From NCBI RefSeq assembly GCF_030124375.1, contig NZ_JASKLS010000001.1, positions 372,001 through 436,000 of the forward strand: DNA of 64,000 bases, in the 5' to 3' direction. The notes under the pieces are model-generated. The model was given only the letters and a program-made list of their open reading frames with translations, was not told the origin of the DNA and did no database searches. Shown one piece after another: positions 26,783-36,800 of this stretch. The translations under genes and the position numbers were made by a program. The stretch's first letter is position 1, and the number at the start of each line of letters is the position of its first letter. This stretch comes from Sinorhizobium sp. 6-70. Lineage in GTDB: Bacteria > Pseudomonadota > Alphaproteobacteria > Rhizobiales > Rhizobiaceae.

Positions 26783-27766
26783 TTAGAACGGCGACGCGAC
26801 CAAAGCCGCGACGGCAAAGCTCAGCGCCATCGCCGAGCAGGCGCCATAAAAGACGGAAACCGCGGCATCGATATCCTCCGGCGTCGCGATCGATCGCCCC
26901 GGTTCGTTGATCATCGGTTCGTCGACCTTCACGCCGCCATAGGTTCGCGGCCCGGCAAGCTGGAGATCCAGCGCCCCCGCCATCGCCGCCTCGGGCCAAC
27001 CGGAATTCGGTGACCGATGGAGGCCGTGGTCGCGTCGCGCGACATCCATCGCTGTCCGTGCCGCCTCCGCACCGCGCTTGAAATAGGCCCCGGCGGCTAC
27101 CAGCAAAATCGAAAGGCGCGCAGCCGGCAGATTGGCGAGGTCGTCCAGCCGTGCCGAGGCCCAGCCGAAGTGCAGATATTTCGGGCTCTTGTGGCCGATC
27201 ATCGAATCGGCCGTATTCAGCATCTTGTAGGCGAACAGGCCCGGAAGTCCGGCGATTGCGTACCAGAAGGCGGGCGCCACGACCCCATCGGAGAAATTCT
27301 CCGCAAGGCTTTCGATCGCGGCCCGGCAGACACCGGGCTCGTCGAGCGTCTTCGGATCGCGGCCGACGATCATCGACACGGCCGTCCTGCCGCCTTCAAG
27401 CCCGTCTTCACGCAGGGCCTGCGCCACGCACTTCACGTGATCGGCGAGGCTCTTCTGTGCAAGGAAGACGGCAACGACGATGGCCTCCAGCAGGAAGCCG
27501 ATGGCACCTAGCACATCGAACAGGCGGTGAAACACGACACCGACCACGATGCTTGCCAAGAGCAGAAACAGGATCGCCGCGAGCCCCCTCATCTTCAGGG
27601 CCGCCGGCCCCGCGCTGCCGCGATTGAGCGCCTCGTCCAAAATCCCGATCCCCTTGCCGAAGAAGACGACCGGATGCGTCACACGCTCCCAGAGCCAGTC
27701 TGGATCGCCGACCAAGCGGTCGATGACCAGTGCAACCACGAGGATGAGGAAAATTTCAAAAGTCAA
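26783..27766 (-). CDS. cobD: Adenosylcobinamide-phosphate synthase CobD (CbiB family)
   Basis: A 327-residue integral membrane protein that attaches the aminopropanol phosphate side chain to adenosylcobyric acid. The family N-terminus DRLVGDPDWLWERVTHPVVF is clear, as are SLAENFSDGVVAPAFWYAIAG, YKMLNTADSMIGHKS and RRDHGLHRSPNSGWPEAAMAG. It follows cobC without a gap. P. denitrificans naming is used. Confidence 0.93.
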   Translation of the reverse strand: MTFEIFLILVVALVIDRLVGDPDWLWERVTHPVVFFGKGIGILDEALNRGSAGPAALKMRGLAAILFLLLASIVVGVVFHRLFDVLGAIGFLLEAIVVAVFLAQKSLADHVKCVAQALREDGLEGGRTAVSMIVGRDPKTLDEPGVCRAAIESLAENFSDGVVAPAFWYAIAGLPGLFAYKMLNTADSMIGHKSPKYLHFGWASARLDDLANLPAARLSILLVAAGAYFKRGAEAARTAMDVARRDHGLHRSPNSGWPEAAMAGALDLQLAGPRTYGGVKVDEPMINEPGRSIATPEDIDAAVSVFYGACSAMALSFAVAALVASPF

Positions 27767-28768
27767 TTACACACCTGTCCGCTGCAAAGCTTCGGCAAGG
27801 CGCCGATCGCTGTTTTCGTCCGGGGTGAGGCCGATCCTGAGCCAGTGCGGGTTGTAGTCGAACTTGCGCGTCAGGATGCGCGCTTTGCAAAGCGCGGTAT
27901 GAAGCTCGCATGCCCTCTCGTTCTCGACCAGAGTGAAAAGGCCCGTACCGCCGGCGATCTTCAAGCCGGCTGCTCTGAGTACCACATCGAGCCCAGCCTT
28001 GCGCGCAGCAATGCTCCTCGCGGTTGCCTCGGTGTCACCTTCCATGAGTTTCGCCGAAATGGCGAGCGCCGGGCCGGAGACCGCCCAGGGACCGAGCCAT
28101 TCGCGGAACGCTGCAAGGACCGAAGCGCGAGCGATGACGAAGCCGAGCCTCAGTCCTGCGAGGCCGAAAAACTTGCCGAAGGAACGGAACACGACGAGAT
28201 TGTCGGAGGTCGCTGCATAGCGGGCGACGCTTGCATCCGGATCGAGATCACCGAAGGCCTCGTCGACCACGAGCAAGCCGCCATGCGTTTTCATGGCCTC
28301 CGCAATGGCAAGGGTTTCCTCTGGGGACAAGAGCCTCCCGGTCGGGTTGTTGGGATTGACGACCACGGCGACACCATGCGCGGCGGCAAGATCGTCGGCG
28401 CGCTGGACGGGATCGACCGCGAAGCCGGCAGCAGACAGCACGCGGGCGTATTCGCCATAGGTCGGCGCGAAGACGGCGGCACGCCTACCTGCGTCGACCA
28501 GTCGCGGCAGCAACTGGATTGCGGCCTGGGTGCCGGGCACCGGCAGCGGCATGGCGTCACCGCTTCCATAGTAGCGGCTCGCGGCAAGCCGCGCCGCCTC
28601 CTCGACATGCCGGTCCGGGAGGCGGTGCCAGACGCTGGGATCGATCTCCGGCAAGGAAACCGGGCACGGGTTGATGCCGGTCGAAAGGTCGAGCCAATCG
28701 GCCGGGGTACCGCCGAAACGCGCGGCGGCCTCGGTGATCCCGCCACCATGAAGGATGGGAGCGGTCAT
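27767..28768 (-). CDS. cobC: L-threonine-O-3-phosphate decarboxylase CobC
   Basis: A 333-residue PLP-dependent aminotransferase-fold enzyme that makes (R)-1-aminopropan-2-ol phosphate for the cobalamin nucleotide loop. The opening ILHGGGITEAAARFGGTP and LDLSTGINPCP are family features; VVNPNNPTGRLL and the PLP-lysine segment SFGKFFGLAGLRLGF follow. It overlaps cobB by four bases and abuts cobD, so cobA-B-C-D form one coupled unit. Confidence 0.92.
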   Translation of the reverse strand: MTAPILHGGGITEAAARFGGTPADWLDLSTGINPCPVSLPEIDPSVWHRLPDRHVEEAARLAASRYYGSGDAMPLPVPGTQAAIQLLPRLVDAGRRAAVFAPTYGEYARVLSAAGFAVDPVQRADDLAAAHGVAVVVNPNNPTGRLLSPEETLAIAEAMKTHGGLLVVDEAFGDLDPDASVARYAATSDNLVVFRSFGKFFGLAGLRLGFVIARASVLAAFREWLGPWAVSGPALAISAKLMEGDTEATARSIAARKAGLDVVLRAAGLKIAGGTGLFTLVENERACELHTALCKARILTRKFDYNPHWLRIGLTPDENSDRRLAEALQRTGV

Positions 28769-30072
28769 TGTCTGCCCGAGAGATCGATGAGATGCATGAA
28801 GGAGCCGGCGACATTCCCCCGCCTGAGGCCGGCATCACCGAGATCGCTGCCCGCAGCGTCACGGACCGCGAAGAGCGGTTCGGCCGCCCCTTCGGATACA
28901 ATGGTCGCGTAGTGGAACTCGTGCGCCGTCATCGGTCCATCGAAAAATGCGTTGTCGAGCGGCGCGACGCGCCGGTAGCCGAGATGCCGCTTGCGCTCGG
29001 CAAAACTGGTCACGAGCGGCAAAAGGCCAAGCATTTCGTAACGCCTGCCATCCGCGGCGACAAGCCCTTCGCCGAGCGTCATGTAGCCACCGCACTCGCC
29101 GAAGATACGCACGCCCGCCTCCACGGCGCTTTGCAAGCCCTTGCGGAAGTGCGTCGCCCCGGCCAGTTTTTCGGCGTGCAGCTCGGGATAGCCGCCGGGG
29201 AGATAGATCGCGTCAACGCCCCTTTCGGGCGCTTCGTCGTCTAGCGGCGAGAAGAAGGAAATTTCCGCACCCTGCCCGCGCCAACCAGCAACGAGGTGCG
29301 CGTAGCAGAAGGCGAAGGCGACGTCGCGAGCGATGGTGATTCGTTGGCCGAGCGGCTTCAGAGTGGCGATTTCGGACTTGGCCGTCTGCGGTGGTGGCGA
29401 GGGCGTTGCGGCAGCCAGCATCGCATCGAGATCGCAGTTTGCCTCGACAAGGTCCGCCGCGTGGTCGATGAACGGTTCCAGTCCTCCGTGCTCGCCGGCC
29501 TGCACAAGGCCCAGGTGCCGCTCCGGCAGCTTCAACGAGCTATCTTGCCGAAGGACGCCGAAAATCGTCACACCTGCCCTGTCGAGCGCATCGCGCAGCA
29601 TCATCTCGTGGCGGTCGCTGCCCACCTTGTTGAGGATGACGCCAGTGACGCGGATATCATCGCGGTAGTCGGCGTAACCACGCACCAGCGCCGCGACCGA
29701 ATGGGACAAACGCGCACAATCGACGACGAGGATCACTCCCAAGCCGAGCGTGGCCGCAAGATCAGCCGGCGCCCCGGTGCCGTCCGCGGCGCCGTCGTGA
29801 AGCCCCATCATCGCCTCGACGACAAGCGTGCGGCCGCCGGACGCCGCCCGTGCGGCATTGGCAACGAGCAGCTCGGGGCGCATCGCCCAGGGATCATAGT
29901 TGAAGCAGGGTTCACCGCTTGCTGTGGTGTGGAAGGCCGGATCGATATAGTCGGGCCCGGCCTTGCCGGGTGCGATGGCGATCCCACGCCGCCTCAGTGC
30001 CCGCATCAGCCCGAGCGTCACCGTGGTCTTGCCCGAGCCAGAGCTCGGGGCCGCAATCAGAAGACCGCTCAT
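28765..30072 (-). CDS. cobB: Hydrogenobyrinic acid a,c-diamide synthase CobB
   Basis: A 435-residue ATP- and glutamine-dependent amidotransferase. The N-terminal P-loop APSSGSGKTTVTLGL and the segment AGPDYIDPAFH bind ATP and substrate. The C-terminal glutaminase-like domain carries GECGGYMTLGEGL with the nucleophilic cysteine and a histidine near HEFHYA. It amidates the a and c side chains of hydrogenobyrinic acid before cobalt insertion by CobNST. It overlaps cobA and cobC by four bases each. Confidence 0.94.
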   Translation of the reverse strand: MSGLLIAAPSSGSGKTTVTLGLMRALRRRGIAIAPGKAGPDYIDPAFHTTASGEPCFNYDPWAMRPELLVANAARAASGGRTLVVEAMMGLHDGAADGTGAPADLAATLGLGVILVVDCARLSHSVAALVRGYADYRDDIRVTGVILNKVGSDRHEMMLRDALDRAGVTIFGVLRQDSSLKLPERHLGLVQAGEHGGLEPFIDHAADLVEANCDLDAMLAAATPSPPPQTAKSEIATLKPLGQRITIARDVAFAFCYAHLVAGWRGQGAEISFFSPLDDEAPERGVDAIYLPGGYPELHAEKLAGATHFRKGLQSAVEAGVRIFGECGGYMTLGEGLVAADGRRYEMLGLLPLVTSFAERKRHLGYRRVAPLDNAFFDGPMTAHEFHYATIVSEGAAEPLFAVRDAAGSDLGDAGLRRGNVAGSFMHLIDLSGRQ

Positions 30073-30911
30073 GCCCGATCCCGCAGGACACGGTCTGCGA
30101 AGGGATCCGCCGCCAGCACGCGGCCATCACGTGCGCCGAGCCAGTCGAGCGCCGCACGCAGGCGAACGACCTCGCCGACGACGACGATTGCCGGCGGCTC
30201 GAGGCCAGAGGCCGCGACATCGGCTTCGGCGCGCGAAAGCGTCGTCTCCAGCACCAACTGCTCCGGTGTCGCTGCATTGCAGACGAAGGCCATCGGCTCT
30301 TCCGGCGAGCGGCCGCCAGCCATGAGGTTGGCGGTAATCTGGCCGATGTGCTTCATCGCCATATACATGACGATCACCGGCGAGCCCTTGGCGATGCCTT
30401 CCCAGTTGATCCGGTCCGGCACAACGCCCGAGGAATCATGCCCGGTCAGGAACGTCACCGCATGGTTGACCTCGCGGTGCGTCACCGGAATGCCGGCATA
30501 GGCAAGGCCACCGATGCCAGCGGTGATGCCCGGAACGATGCGGAACGGAATGTGATGCTCGGCGAGTGTCAAGGCCTCCTCGCCGCCCCGGCCGAAGACG
30601 AAGGGATCGCCGCCCTTGAGGCGGAGCACGCGGTTTCCGGCGCGTGCCAGCTCGACAAGCCGCAGCGAAATATCGCGCTGCTTCGGCGAAGGCTTGCCGC
30701 CGCGCTTTCCGGCATATTCGAGGGCAGCACCGGGTTTGGCGAGCTTCAGGCAATCGCCGTTCACCAGTGCGTCATGGACGATGACATCGGCCTGGCGCAA
30801 GGCATTGGCGGCATGCAGCGTCAAAAGCCCGGGATCGCCTGGTCCGGCGCCGACCAGCCAGACGGAACCGGGTTCGAGTTCTGGTAGACCGGCAAAAATT
30901 GCATCCGTCAT
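30069..30911 (-). CDS. cobA: Uroporphyrinogen-III C-methyltransferase CobA
   Basis: A 280-residue SAM-dependent methyltransferase making precorrin-2. Family motifs: VWLVGAGPGDPGLLTLHA (N-terminal glycine-rich loop), VVHDALV, RLKGGDPFVFGRGGEEA and VPGITAGIGGLAYAGIPVTHR. It commits uroporphyrinogen III to corrin (or siroheme) synthesis. First gene of the coupled cobABCD unit, 136 bp downstream of cobE. Confidence 0.95.
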   Translation of the reverse strand: MTDAIFAGLPELEPGSVWLVGAGPGDPGLLTLHAANALRQADVIVHDALVNGDCLKLAKPGAALEYAGKRGGKPSPKQRDISLRLVELARAGNRVLRLKGGDPFVFGRGGEEALTLAEHHIPFRIVPGITAGIGGLAYAGIPVTHREVNHAVTFLTGHDSSGVVPDRINWEGIAKGSPVIVMYMAMKHIGQITANLMAGGRSPEEPMAFVCNAATPEQLVLETTLSRAEADVAASGLEPPAIVVVGEVVRLRAALDWLGARDGRVLAADPFADRVLRDRA

Positions 30912-31047
30912 GGCATGATCCTTGAGGTCCCGCTGGACAGCGGACCTGATTCAACCCGCGAGGCAGGTAATTTGCTTTGATAGAATTTGGCGACAGAGCA
31001 TTGAATCTGCTCTTTAACCGAGACAGGAAATCGAAAGGGCGCAGCCA

Positions 31048-31503
31048 TTATCCAGCCCCCGCACGGTTTGCCTTGACGTCGGCCGCTGCGGTCGCAGCGA
31101 AGGGACCGGCGATTGCCGCTGTCGCCCGAGCCGAACGGATTTTCGGCACGATCAGCACCGCATCCGGGCCTGCGCCGGCGAGCGCCGCGCCTTCCGCCAC
31201 GCCGTGGCAGCCGGTATGGGCAAAGACGATGTCCGAGGGGTTTTGCAGCCGAGTGGTTTCCGCCGCCAATGTAGAGGCGTTGAAGAAGCGCGCCGGCACC
31301 GAAAAATGACGGGCGGCGGCATGAATCGCCGGCTCCTCGGCACGGGCATCGAGCGAGGCGACGAAGTCGACCTCACACCGGTCTAAGCCAGCCGCGGCAA
31401 GCGCCTGCTCGGCAAGCGCAATCACCTCCTCGGGCGCGGTGTTCCGCTCGCAGCCGAGGCCGAGCACAAGCTTGGTAACAGTTGGTCCTTTGACCGAAGG
31501 CAT
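31048..31503 (-). CDS. cobE: Cobalamin biosynthesis protein CobE
   Basis: About 151 residues from the ATG at 31503 (MPSVKGPTVTKLVLGLGCER). The segment LVLGLGCERNTAPEEVIALAEQAL and the later SDIVFAHTGCHGVAEGAAL are characteristic of CobE/CbiG C-terminal-domain proteins, about 150 residues long. Its precise role in aerobic cobalamin synthesis is still unclear in the literature. The frame extends upstream to 31698, but that sequence looks non-coding. Probably cotranscribed with cobABCD. Confidence 0.85.
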   Translation of the reverse strand: MPSVKGPTVTKLVLGLGCERNTAPEEVIALAEQALAAAGLDRCEVDFVASLDARAEEPAIHAAARHFSVPARFFNASTLAAETTRLQNPSDIVFAHTGCHGVAEGAALAGAGPDAVLIVPKIRSARATAAIAGPFAATAAADVKANRAGAG

Positions 31504-31978
31504 ATGCTGCGCGGCTCCCCCTGCAGCGCCGCGCATCCGCCTCGATACGCAGAGCTGCTCCGTGATTTGCTGCGCAGCTTCCAGAGAACTTCCGGGTACC
31601 GGCAGCGGTCGGCGTTCCATACGAAGCGCCGGCCCGGGCCTATAGCCACACCGGTCTGGACAGCACCGGATCAGGTCCCCTGTATGGGTCGGCCGCACCG
31701 GACGCTCTTACAGTCCGCTCGAAGCAGACGCCGTCGCATGATTGTCATTTTTACCGGAGCCCATCCGGCCGGTCAAACCGGATTGCGCCATCGGCGTGTC
31801 GTAAACGGTGCAGGCCGGAGCGAACTGTACGAATTGATGGATGTGCTCGAATTCAAGAGGTTGGGCACCAAATCCGTAAAGGCGTGCGGCAAACCCGCAA
31901 TCTGCCCTTTGCATTTCCGTTCCGGCTCTGACACAAGGCGGAAACAACTCCGCTGCCATTCCGCTTCCCGAGCCTCCC
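31504..31978. other. Intergenic region between cobE and the TSUP gene
   Basis: 475 bp between divergent genes. I looked for a second B12 box (GAGCCAGGAGACCTGCC-like) on the minus strand and found none. No supported gene was seen. Promoters for cobE and for the TSUP gene are expected here. Confidence 0.5.
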
Positions 31979-32764
31979 GTGCACGACCTCGCCCTTCAAA
32001 TCCTTCTCTTCCTCTTCGCCGCAGCGTTCATTGCCGGGTTCATCGATTCGATTGCCGGCGGTGGCGGAATGATCACCATTCCCGCGATGCTGATCGCGGG
32101 CATTCCTCCGCTCGAAACGCTCGGCACCAACAAGCTGCAATCGCTCTTCGGCTCCGGTTCCGCAAGCCTTGCCTATGCGCGGTACGGCCATGTGAGCCTG
32201 AAGGAGCAGCTGCCGATGGCGGCGATGGCGACGCTCGGCTCCGTCTTCGGCGCCCTGCTCGCGACGGTCGTTCCCGCCGACGCGCTCAAGGCCGTTCTGC
32301 CCTTCCTGCTGATCGCGATCGCTGTCTATTTCGGTTGCAAGCCCAACATCGGCGACGTCGAAAGGCACCACCGAATTACGAAGCTCGCCTTCACGCTCAC
32401 CTTTGTGCCGCTGATCGGCTTTTATGACGGTGTATTCGGCCCAGGTACCGGCTCCTTCTTCATGCTCGGTTTCGTCACCCTCGGCGGCTTCGGCATCATC
32501 AAGGCGACGGCCCACACGAAGTTTCTCAATTTCGGCTCCAATCTCGGCGCCTTCTTCGTCTTCCTTGCCTATGGCGTGGTGTTCTGGAAGGTCGGCCTGA
32601 CGATGGGCGCGGGTCAGTTCCTCGGCGCGCAGGTCGGCTCACGCTTCGCGATGGCGAAGGGCGCGAAGATCATCAAGCCGCTGCTCGTCGTGGTCTCGAT
32701 CGCCCTGGCAGTCCGTCTGCTGGCCGACCCAGCGCATCCGATCCGCATCTGGCTGGGGATGTGA
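31979..32764 (+). CDS. TSUP (TauE/SafE/DUF81) family membrane transporter
   Basis: A 261-residue protein with about eight hydrophobic helices. The family repeats are visible: FIDSIAGGGGMITIPAML with LGTNKLQSLFG in the first half, and GFYDGVFGPGTGSFFMLGF with ATAHTKFLNFGSNLG in the second. TSUP proteins export or import sulfonates, sulfite or related anions; this substrate is unknown. The start is a GTG at 31979. Convergent with the EamA gene (3-bp gap) and flanked by cob genes, which raises but does not prove a link to cobalt or B12. Confidence 0.85.
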   Translation: MHDLALQILLFLFAAAFIAGFIDSIAGGGGMITIPAMLIAGIPPLETLGTNKLQSLFGSGSASLAYARYGHVSLKEQLPMAAMATLGSVFGALLATVVPADALKAVLPFLLIAIAVYFGCKPNIGDVERHHRITKLAFTLTFVPLIGFYDGVFGPGTGSFFMLGFVTLGGFGIIKATAHTKFLNFGSNLGAFFVFLAYGVVFWKVGLTMGAGQFLGAQVGSRFAMAKGAKIIKPLLVVVSIALAVRLLADPAHPIRIWLGM

Positions 32765-32767
32765 AGC

Positions 32768-33193
32768 CTAAAACACCGCCAGCAAAAACGCGCCGGCGGC
32801 GATCAGGGCGACACCGAGCCAGTTCATCAGGTTGAGTTTCTCGCCCAGGAACAGCACGCCGAACACGGCCACGAAGACAATCGAGAGCTTGTCGATCGGG
32901 GCGACGCGGGCGGCGTCGCCCAGTTTCAGCGCACGGAAATAGGCAAGCCAGGAGGCGCCCGTGGCGAGGCCGGAAAGCGAGAGGAAAAGCCATGTGCGTC
33001 CGGAAATTTCGGCCGGCTTTTGCCATTGTCCGGTCGCAGCAACGATCGCGACCAGCACCGCAAGGATCACGACCGTGCGGATGAGCGTCGCAAAGTCGGA
33101 ATTGACATTCGCGACGCCGACTTTCGCGAAGATGGCAGTGAGCGCCGCAAACACGGCTGAAAGCAGCGCCCAAAACTGCCAGCTTTGAACCAT
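32768..33193 (-). CDS. Single-repeat EamA-family membrane protein
   Basis: 141 residues with five hydrophobic helices, the length of one EamA repeat, half of the usual ten-helix DMT transporter. FWALLSAVFAALTAIFAKVGV opens it and NWLGVALIAAGAFLLAVF closes it. Such short forms probably work as dimers. Its ATG overlaps the cobO stop by one base, so it is the last gene of the riboswitch-controlled cobU-cobW-cobN-cobO operon. Substrate unknown. Confidence 0.8.
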   Translation of the reverse strand: MVQSWQFWALLSAVFAALTAIFAKVGVANVNSDFATLIRTVVILAVLVAIVAATGQWQKPAEISGRTWLFLSLSGLATGASWLAYFRALKLGDAARVAPIDKLSIVFVAVFGVLFLGEKLNLMNWLGVALIAAGAFLLAVF

Positions 33194-33837
33194 CAGAATT
33201 CGACGCCCTTCTGCGCCTTGATGCCGGAGCGGAACGGATGTTTGACAAGTTCCATCTCGGTCACCAGATCGGCGATCTCGATCAGATCTTCCTTGGCGTT
33301 GCGGCCGGTCAACACCACATGCGTCATGTGCGGCTTTTCTTCTTTCAGGAAGCGCACGACCTCAGCGACGTCGATGTAGTCGTAGCGCAGCGCGATATTG
33401 ATCTCGTCGAGCAGCACCATGGAGTTGCGCTCGTCGCGGATCAGCTCCTTGGCCTTTTCCCAGGCCTTCTCGGCCGTCGCCACGTCGCGGGCGCGGTCCT
33501 GCGTTTCCCAGGTGAAGCCCTCGCCGAGCGTGTAGAACTGGCAGAGATCGCCGAAATGCTTTTCGATCAGGTCGCGCTCGCCGGTGTGCATGGCGCCCTT
33601 GATGAACTGCACGACGGCGCAGGGCATGCCGTGGGCGATGTGGCGGAAGATCATGCCGAAGCCGGCGGTCGACTTGCCCTTGCCCTTGCCGGTGTGGACG
33701 ATGATCAGGCCCTTTTCGTCGGTCTTCGTCGCCATGATCTTTTCGCGCGCGGTCTTCTTCTTCGCCATCTTCATGGCGTGGCGGGCTTCGTCCTTTTCCG
33801 GCCCGGCTTCGCCGCTGGTTACCGTTTCGTCGCTCAT
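33193..33837 (-). CDS. cobO: Cob(I)yrinic acid a,c-diamide adenosyltransferase CobO
   Basis: A 214-residue CobA/CobO-type ATP:corrinoid adenosyltransferase. The P-loop GKGKGKSTAGFGM, QFIKGAMHTGER, VLLDEINIALRYDY and VVLTGRNA are all family features. It attaches the 5'-deoxyadenosyl group to cob(I)yrinic acid a,c-diamide. Located 12 bp after cobN. The N-terminal 35 residues are lysine-rich and variable. Confidence 0.95.
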   Translation of the reverse strand: MSDETVTSGEAGPEKDEARHAMKMAKKKTAREKIMATKTDEKGLIIVHTGKGKGKSTAGFGMIFRHIAHGMPCAVVQFIKGAMHTGERDLIEKHFGDLCQFYTLGEGFTWETQDRARDVATAEKAWEKAKELIRDERNSMVLLDEINIALRYDYIDVAEVVRFLKEEKPHMTHVVLTGRNAKEDLIEIADLVTEMELVKHPFRSGIKAQKGVEF

Positions 33838-33849
33838 GGTGATCTCTCC

Positions 33850-36800
33850 CTATTGGCTTCCAGCGCGCAGCCGACGGACGACCGCGTCACCGGACAGACT
33901 GTTCAGTTCAAAACGCGCCGAGTTGGAGCGAGGGGTCCAGAGGCCTCTTTCGATCGCCTCCAGGAAACGCTCCGACATTTCGGCAAGCGCGGCCGGGTTC
34001 TTGTCGCGCAGGAAATCGAGGACCTTCTCGTCGGTGATGAATGCCTGGTAGGCGGCCTCGAAATGGTAATCGCGCACAGCGCCGGTCGTCGCGGCGAAAG
34101 CGAACATGTAGTCGACCGTCGCGGCGATCTCGAAGGCACCCTTGTAGCCGTGGCGCAGGACACCATCGATCCACTTCGGGTTGACGACACGGGCGCGCAC
34201 GACGCGGCCGATCTCCTCTTCCAGAGAGCGAATCACCGGTTTTTCCGGGCGCGAATGGTCGTTGTGGTAGATCGCCGGGCGCTGGCCGGCGAGGTGCTCC
34301 GCCGCAGCACTCATGCCGCCCTCAAACTGATAGTAGTCGTCGCTGTCGAGCAAGTCGTGTTCGCGATTGTCCTGATTCTGGACCACGGCTTCGATGGTTC
34401 GCAGCCGTTCCTCGAACAGTCCGCGCTCGGCCCTGCCATCCTCGCCGGCGCCATAGGCATAGCCGCCCCAGGTGAGATAGGCTTCGGCAAGATCGCCGCG
34501 CTTGTCCCAGCCCTTCTCGTCGATCAGCGCCTGCAGCCCGGCCCCATAGGCACCCGGCTTGGCGCCGAAGACGCGATAGGAGGCGCGCCGCGCCGCTTCC
34601 TTCGGCCCGACGCCGGTCTCTTCCAGCCGCCTCGTCTCGGCACGCATGCGCGCGGTGATCATGTTGTCGGCGTCGTCCTCTTCCAACGCCCCGACGGCGC
34701 GGATCGCCTTGTCGAAAAGCGCGATCTGCTCCGGAAAAGCGTCGCGGAAGAAACCGGAAATACGGAGGGTGACATCGACGCGCGGACGACCTAGCACCGC
34801 GAGCGGTACGATCTCGTAGCCGGTCACGCGGCGCGAGGCCATGTCCCAGACGGGTTTGGCGCCGATCAGCGCCAGCGCCTGGGCGATGTCGTCGCCACCG
34901 GTGCGCATGTTGGAGGTACCCCAGGCGGTGAGCCCGAAGGAGGACGGCCATTCGCCGTGGTCCTGCAGATAGCGGCGGATGAGCAGCTCGGCCGATTTCT
35001 TGCCGAGTTCATAAGCCGCCGGCGTCGGTACGGCCCGGCTGTCAACGGAATAAAAATTGCGGCCGGTCGGCAGCACGTCCGGCCGCCCGCGCGTCGGCGC
35101 CCCGGACGGGCCCGGTGCCACGAAGCGGCCGTCGAGCCCGGTGAGCAGGCCTTTGATTTCCGCCTCCCCGGAGCCTTCGATCGAGGGCTTTAGGCGAGCG
35201 TCGACCTCGTCGAGAACGGCACGTGTCGCCACCCAGCCCGCCGGGCAGGCAATCTCGCCGGACACCAACTTCGCCGCGAGGAGTTCGATACGCTCGACCG
35301 TGTCGCCGGCGGTGCGCCAGGGTGCATCCAAGACGGCGGCGAGAGGCGCGGGCTTCGGGCCAGTCCACGGCTCGGACATGACGCAATCGAGGGGGTCGAA
35401 AGGTTGCGGGGAGTGAGAAGTATCCACGACCCCTAAATCCAGTGCAATCGCCCGCTGCAAGCTCTGGTCGCCGCCCTCGCCCAAGCCGCGCGGCACCCGC
35501 GCCAGTGCCACAGTGAGGTCGGTCAGCAAGCGCCCCTCCGGCGCGACGCCGAAGATGTGCAATCCGTCGCGGATCTGCATTTCCTTCAAGTCGCAGAGAT
35601 AGGCGTCGAGCTTTTCTAGCGCCTTGTCGTCGCTGTCGGCCTTTTCGATGCCGGCATCTTGATCGAGGCCGATGTCGCGGACGAGATCGAGGATCTGTCG
35701 GCTCAACAGCCTGAGCCGTCGCGGGTCGCCGCCGGCGGCCTCGTAATATTCGTCGACCAGCGCTTCCAGGTCCTTGAGGGGCCCATAGGACTCCGCCCGC
35801 GTCAAAGGGGGCGTCAGATGGTCGATGATAACGGCGCTGGTGCGGCGCTTGGCTTGCGTGCCCTCGCCCGGATCGTTGACGATGAAGGGGTAAAGATGCG
35901 GCGTCGGGCCGAAGACCGCCTCGGGATAACAATTTTCCGAAAGCGCCAACGCCTTGCCGGGCAGCCATTCGAGATTGCCGTGCTTGCCCATGTGGACGAT
36001 CGCGTCGGCTTTGAAAACCTGCCGGAGGAAGGCATAGAAAGCGAGATAGCCGTGCGGCGGAACGAGGTCCGGCGCGTGATAGGTTTCCTTCGGATCGATG
36101 TTGTAGCCGCGCGCCGGCTGGATGCCGACGAGGACCTCGCCGAAGCGCGCGAGCGGCAGCGCGAAGGCGCCGTTCAGGAAAAATGGATCGGCTTCTGGCT
36201 CGCCCCAGCGCGCCGTCACCTCCTCCTGAATCTGCTGCGGCAGGGAACCGAGGAAGTCCTTGTATTGTGCGAGCGAAATGACCTCACGGATTTCGCGGTC
36301 GCGGCTTGCCGCATTGGTCGGCCCGGCCATAAGGAAGCGCATCAGCGCGTCGCCGTCCTCGGGAAAACCGTCGATGGGATAGCCTTCCACCACCATCGCC
36401 TTAAGCACCTCAATGGTGCCGGCCGGCGTATCGAGGCCGACGCCGTTGCCGAGGCGCCCGTCGCGGTTTGGATAATTGGCCATGACGATCGCGACGCGAC
36501 GCGCCTCCGGCCCCGCCCTGCGCAGCCGCGCCCAGTTGGCGGCAAGCCGCGCGGCAAAGCGGACGCGATCGGTAAGCGGCTCGTGCCCGACGATGTTGGC
36601 TTCCACCGCCGGATCATAGACGGATGCAGCCTTGAAGGAGACGGCGCGAGAGAGAATGCGGCCGTCCACCTCGGGCAACGCGACGTTCATGCCGAGATCG
36701 CGCGCCATCAGCCCCTGCGGCGAAGCCTCCCAGGCGGCGCGGGAGGAGCCGGAAAAGATGACTTGCAGCACCGGCGCGCCGGTCGATTCGAGCACCGTCG

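Noticed and set aside
31504..31740. Possible second cobalamin riboswitch upstream of cobE
   Set aside because: Some G-rich blocks resemble parts of the core, but no B12 box (GAGCCAGGAGACC-like) is present.
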